This document shows, piece by piece, positions 58,620-64,000 of a stretch of 64,000 nt of DNA; position 1 is the stretch's first letter, and every line of letters begins with the position of its first letter. The notes below the pieces were generated by a model. The model was not told the origin of the DNA. It saw only the letters and a list, made by a program, of their open reading frames with translations, and made no database searches. Both the position numbers and the translations under genes were made by a program. The DNA comes from Vesta saturnalis (Eukaryota; Arthropoda; Insecta; Coleoptera; Lampyridae), in contig JARFJB010001817.1 of assembly GCA_036346205.1 (NCBI GenBank), positions 445,001 through 509,000 of the forward strand, given 5' to 3'.

Positions 58620-59256
58620 GTGTGTGGGTATGCGTGTGGGTGTATGTAAGTGCGTGTGAGTGCGTGTGAGTGCGTGTGAGTGTGTGTGTGTGTGTGTGTG
58701 TGTTCGTGTGTGCGTGTGTGCGCGTGTGCGCGTGTGCGCGTGTGCGCGTGTGCGCGTGTGCGCGTGTGCGCGTGTGCGCGTGTGCGCGTGTGCGCGTGTG
58801 CGCGTGTCCGCGTGTCCGCGTGTCGGCGTGTCGGCGTGTCGGCGTGTCGGCGTGTCGGCGTGTCTGCGTGTCTGCGTGTCTGCGTGTCTGCGTGTCTGCG
58901 TGTCTGCGTGTCTGCGTGTCTGCGTGTCTGCGTGTCTGCGTGTCTGCGTGTCTGCGTGTCTGCGTGTCTGCGTGTCTGCGTGTCTGCGTGTCTGCGTGTC
59001 TGCGTGTCTGCGTGTCTGCGTGTCTGCGTGTCTGCGTGTCTGCGTGTCTGCGTGTCTGCGTGTCTGCGTGCTGCGTGTCTGCGTGTCTGCGTGTCTGCGT
59101 GTCTCGTGTCTCCGTGTCTCCGTGTCTCCGTGTCTCGTGCTGCGTGTCTGCGTGCTGCGTGCTGCGTGTCTGCTGTGTCTGGTGTCTGCGTGTCTGCGTG
59201 TCTGCGTGTCTGCGTGTCTGCGTGTCTGCGTGTCTGCGTGTCTGCGTGTCTGCGTG
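58620..59256. repeat. minisatellite, (TGTGCGCG)n then (TGTCTGCG)n
   Basis: 8-bp units: GTGTGCGC-type to about 58805, transition units with CCGCG and CGGCG, then dozens of TGTCTGCG units with a few TGTCTCCG variants. Directly abuts the poly(T) at 59259. Confidence 0.95.
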
Positions 59257-59258
59257 TC

Positions 59259-60710
59259 TTTTTTTTTTTTTTTTGTTAATAGTTTATTCAGCATGCCCCG
59301 TTTACAATTAGAAACATTACATGCTTTAACAACAAAAATTTTTACATTTTATATATAAAGCATTACATTTTAATACCATTGTCTCTAAGCAATATTGCCA
59401 AACCGTTCTAGTTCAATTTTATTTAAGAATTTAATGAATTCTCTAAAATATTATTTTATTAATTTTTTTTCTTTTTGGAGTGGTTAAATATTCTCATTAT
59501 TTATTACATAATTCTTTAAATCTTATCTTTCATTTTATAATTATTTACAATCAAATATCAAATGATCAACTGTTTGTTCATTTTTTTAACAAATACAATT
59601 TGCTTCATTAATTATTTTAAATTGTTTATAGTAACTTTTGATTTTACTATGCCCACTAATTGCTGATATAAATTTTGAAAAATGAATTTTTAGTTTTAAC
59701 CTATTTTCTATATTTGGAAAAATGATATTGTTGTTTCACCTTTTCAATCTCTTTATTACTTTTTGTAATTTAAAAAATGTATTCAAAATTTAAATCAAAA
59801 TTGTTTCTTTCCATAATTAATAATTAATATTAAGCATATACTTATTAACATTTTTAATATAACAATTGCAATCTTTGTTTAGAGATGAATGGTTAACATT
59901 AATACTTCCCTTATTATAAGAATTCCAATTTGTACAGTTTATACACTTAAAGTTTTCCTTTGTACAATTACAGTCTTTTAATTTATGTTCTTCACAACAA
60001 TTTGGACATGTTAATTTTCCTAAACAATCCTTTGCAGTATGATTGAGTTTACTACAATTATAACATCTATTTATATATATGTAATCTTTTAAAGAACAGA
60101 TGTTCCATCCAATTTTTAATTTATTTTCTATTAATTTTTTTCTTGCATTTGAAGTAACTTCAACAACAATATTTCGAAATTTTTTCCTATCATTAAAAAT
60201 AAATTTTGGTATTATTTCATCACTTCCTATTCCTAATTCCTTATTTTGAATAATAATTTTTGCTGTAAAATTCTCCAAATTTAAATCTTCAGGAATGTTG
60301 TATATAATTAGCCTTGGATTTCTTAATTTTGGAATAACCGCTTCAACCTTATTACCACATTTTTCATTTATATGATCTTTTAATAATTCAATTTCTTTGA
60401 GACTACCCGATTCTATTACCATATTTCCATTTTTAAATGTCTTAAATGATTGAACACCTACTCCAATTTCATATAAATTAACATCTTTTTTAATATCATC
60501 TCTTACAGTTTCTATTGGTTTATCAGTTTTTGACTTTACAATAACTTTATATTTAATTTTCTGTTCCTTAGATTTTGTGTTTTTTAATACAGCTTCTGAA
60601 TATGACATTATGTTGTTATTACCTGACATAACCTCATTATTTCTTTTAATTTCCAACTCATTTGTAAGTATTTTAATTTCTTCATCCTTCTTTTCCAAAT
60701 TATTCATTAA
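59259..60710 (-). mobile_element. non-LTR retrotransposon, internally deleted, inside a TG-rich satellite
   Basis: Minus-strand element: gag ORF1 (60707-59817), then remnants of the ORF2 C-terminus (HFSKFISAISGHSKIKSYYK and CICKKNEQTVDHLIFDC, 59520-59720), then a 3' poly(A) seen as poly(T) at 59259-59273. The polymerase part is missing. It is bordered left by (TGTCTGCG)n and right by (TGTGTCTG)n. Confidence 0.75.
59817..60707 (-). CDS. gag-like ORF1 protein of non-LTR retrotransposon
   Basis: An unbroken frame of 296 residues from ATG 60707, one of the few intact genes here. Residues 1-25 are a Glu/Lys helix. A conserved central region includes YKVIVKSKTDKPIE, GNMVIESGSLKEIELL and PRLIIYNIPEDL. 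Three zinc knuckles follow: CYNCSKLNHTAKDC, CPNCCEEHKLKDC and a wider CINC-H-C pattern (NVNHSSLNKDC). This matches ORF1 proteins of jockey/R1-type insect retrotransposons, which coat the RNA and guide it to the target. The upstream frame stays open into the satellite, which is artefactual. Confidence 0.8.
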   Translation of the reverse strand: MNNLEKKDEEIKILTNELEIKRNNEVMSGNNNIMSYSEAVLKNTKSKEQKIKYKVIVKSKTDKPIETVRDDIKKDVNLYEIGVGVQSFKTFKNGNMVIESGSLKEIELLKDHINEKCGNKVEAVIPKLRNPRLIIYNIPEDLNLENFTAKIIIQNKELGIGSDEIIPKFIFNDRKKFRNIVVEVTSNARKKLIENKLKIGWNICSLKDYIYINRCYNCSKLNHTAKDCLGKLTCPNCCEEHKLKDCNCTKENFKCINCTNWNSYNKGSINVNHSSLNKDCNCYIKNVNKYMLNINY

Positions 60711-62045
<1,335 letters not shown>

Positions 62046-62049
62046 ATCA

Positions 62050-62636
62050 CAATAACTCAAGCGAGATGTGTCCGATTTTAATAGCAGTACGTATTTAGTG
62101 TTATTACCAAAATATCTCGACTCTATCTAGTTTTGACTAAATTTTATTTACAAGTATAGTTATTGTATATAGGGCCTTATAGCACATTTTGAGAATATCT
62201 CAAAAACTAACAGACTAAAATTTTGAATAAGTTTGTGAGCTGCTTTAGCTTACTTTAATTGAAGTTTACTTTAATTTTTCTCGGTCTAGCTCAACCGGTT
62301 TTTAATTATATAAAAAGGGGTCGTTACTGGGGTTGATCACTATTACCAGGTTCGTTTACACTGAGCAATATACTTGTAAGGGTTTTACACGCATATTATT
62401 TCTATTGTTTATAACCCCATGCCAGCCAGGGAGGTACCACTACCCTTACCATAGGCTCCTTAATATTGGGTCTTCGATTTTCTGAGCTCGGTAAAGGCTG
62501 TCTGTCACCTTTTCTTCATCCTTAATTTATTTTCATCCTTCTCGCCCTCGCTGTCTTCCTATCGGATTGAAAGTCTAAAATTAAAAGTTACATAAGAGAT
62601 GGCTGTGGTTTCTAGGGGAGGGCCCAAGCAACCTCG
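62050..62636. other. no gene seen; possible 5' UTR of the element at 62637
   Basis: The part from about 62400 is GC-richer and leads directly into the endonuclease domain, so it may be the untranslated leader of that retrotransposon. Confidence 0.4.
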
Positions 62637-63532
62637 GTCATCGAAAGTTCTAATGTTCTGATCCACTATTGTAACATCCGCGGTATCAGGTCTAATCTTA
62701 ATTCTGTTCACCAACATCTTGAATAATTACAACCTGACATTTTGTTTCTATCTGAGCACAAGTCTCCTCTGGAGGCTCCGATTCGCCCGACTTGCAATAT
62801 CCCCACCAGAAAACCTTCTTTCTAACTTTCGATATGAAGGAGGCGTGTGTGCCTATATCAAGGACAGTATTGCTTGCAAGAGAATTTCTTTGGAAAATAA
62901 AAATTTCGACGTAATTTGGTTTAAACAGTCTGGTCCTACATTTGTGAAATTTTGCTGTTGCATTTATAGCTCTCCTAATGACAGCAACTTTCAAGACTTC
63001 TTCGATTACCTTAGTTTAAAAGTTGACTATCTTATGTGTCAGTTTCTATCTTGTGATATCCCCATTGTAGGAGATTTCAATGTTCATAACTCTAATTGGC
63101 TTCAATTTTCATCTGCTACTAATCCAGCTGGTCATAGTGCAGACACATTTGCTATTGTTTGTGATCTCACACAAACTATTTCTGAACCCACAAGAATCCC
63201 TGATAACCCTATCCATACCCCACACGTAAGTTTATAAAACTTACGTTCTTTCCCCTGAGTGATTTACGAAACTTCTTTGAAACCTTTCCATGGCGTAAAT
63301 ATTGTTTTAAGTTGTCCTCTGCTTCGGAAATTGCTCTTTCAGTAACGGAAGTCATTCTCATGCGGATGGAGTTAAACATTCCCAAAAAACAGAATCGTCT
63401 AGATCATTCACGTTCCCAACCCTGGTTCAATAAGGTTTGTGCTGATGCAATATCTTTGAAAAGTGGAAATCTACTAAAACTTCGTATTTCAATTCCATTC
63501 AAAGTTAAAGCGCGAATAAGAAAATCATAGAT
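62637..63532 (+). pseudogene. non-LTR retrotransposon ORF2, endonuclease part
   Basis: The apurinic-like endonuclease domain is visible in pieces: CNIRGIRSNL and ILFLSEHKSP (near 62665-62765, shifted frame). Then comes YEGGVCAYIKDSIACKR, VIWFKQSGPT, CCCIYSSPND and IPIVGDFNVHNSNWL with the GDFN metal and nucleophile motif. After TRIPDNPIHTPH the segment with the final SDH motif is deleted. The linker resumes with NFFETFPWRKYC, ALSVTEVIL and QPWFNKVCADA. No reverse transcriptase follows. The domain nicks target DNA for retrotransposition; this copy is dead. Confidence 0.75.
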
Positions 63533-63539
63533 GGAAGAA

Positions 63540-64000
63540 CGAGCAAACCAATAAACTTCTACTATAGGGGTTGCTTAAAAATTATTGTATACAGTGTGGG
63601 GTAGTTTGATCATTTCTTCCAGAAAAAGCTATTTACCTGAATCTTTTATGACCGGAAGCGATTTATTTAGCCAGTGTGAAAGTCTCCTTTTATTAGGACC
63701 ACGAATGAAAAAGGATGTTAGTGGTTTTTTATGTAAAATTTGGATTTGGATGTTTATACCAAACGCTTTTTTTCATATTGACGTTCCAAGTATTTCCTGG
63801 AGAATAGAGAGCTGCATGTTATTTCCATGACCAATATCATAATAAAATGGCGGTGTTAATTATAGATGTGCTAATACACCAGCATATCCTCGGGTGGACA
63901 TTAGGGTTATACCAGAATATCCACCTGCGGATATGGATTGAATATATAGATACTTACAATAGGAAAATCAAGTGTGAAGCTAGAAATCTTGGAGACTTGA
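63540..64000. other. no gene seen
   Basis: No continuation of the reverse transcriptase is visible; frames here lack similarity. Confidence 0.4.

Noticed and set aside
58554..59358. Long frames across the TGTCTGCG minisatellite
   Set aside because: Every frame is open because the 8-bp unit lacks stops; composition is purely repetitive.

Overview
The window is AT-rich eukaryotic DNA, most likely from an insect. It contains a Polinton/Maverick with the arthropod gene layout, piggyBac, mariner, jockey/R1-type and Penelope elements, three different tRNA-derived SINE heads and a weak odorant-binding-protein remnant. I see no complete host gene. I cannot name the species. Almost every reading frame is broken by stops or one-base shifts; some of this is old decay and some may be uncorrected long-read error.

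Left third (1-22.8 kb): a nest of two transposons. A tandem repeat with units of about 140-170 bp (519-1057) is interrupted at TTAA by a piggyBac element (1062-22820, duplicated TTAA on both sides). Inside the piggyBac 5' end sits a 19-kb Polinton (1212-20206) bounded by diverged terminal inverted repeats of about 250 bp that start AGGGCCGG. The Polinton carries, on the + strand, a protein-primed type-B DNA polymerase and an unknown helical protein. On the - strand it carries a DDE integrase with chromodomain, a small protein with tail-fibre-like repeats, a DUF8207-like protein, a packaging ATPase, a double-jelly-roll-type major capsid protein, a minor capsid protein, an adenain-type protease, a PLA2/membrane-active protein and two small unknown proteins. 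This is the replication-integration-morphogenesis set of an integrating virus-like element. A 2.56-kb tandem duplication (8123-10683 / 10684-13240) doubles the integrase, fibre-like and helical-protein genes. Several catalytic positions are lost, so this copy is dead.

Middle (22.8-54 kb): the piggyBac 3' flank, an odorant-binding-like fragment, a 1.4-kb (CACAGA)/(ACGTAC) simple-sequence block, three tRNA-derived SINE heads, a tyrosine-recombinase (Crypton-like) fragment, a deleted jockey-like retrotransposon, a mariner bounded by TA, a second mariner remnant, several MITE-like inverted repeats, (TA)n tracts, a hammerhead-like motif near 41.75 kb, and one plausible spliced exon (50640-50741) lying in a locally duplicated stretch. 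Long parts hold nothing recognisable.

Right (54-64 kb): a Penelope-like element (reverse transcriptase plus GIY-YIG endonuclease) with 0.32-kb inverted terminal copies and a hammerhead-like hairpin, two pieces of another non-LTR retrotransposon family, a second piggyBac N-terminal fragment, and a deleted gag-bearing retrotransposon inserted between long, related (TG)-rich satellites.
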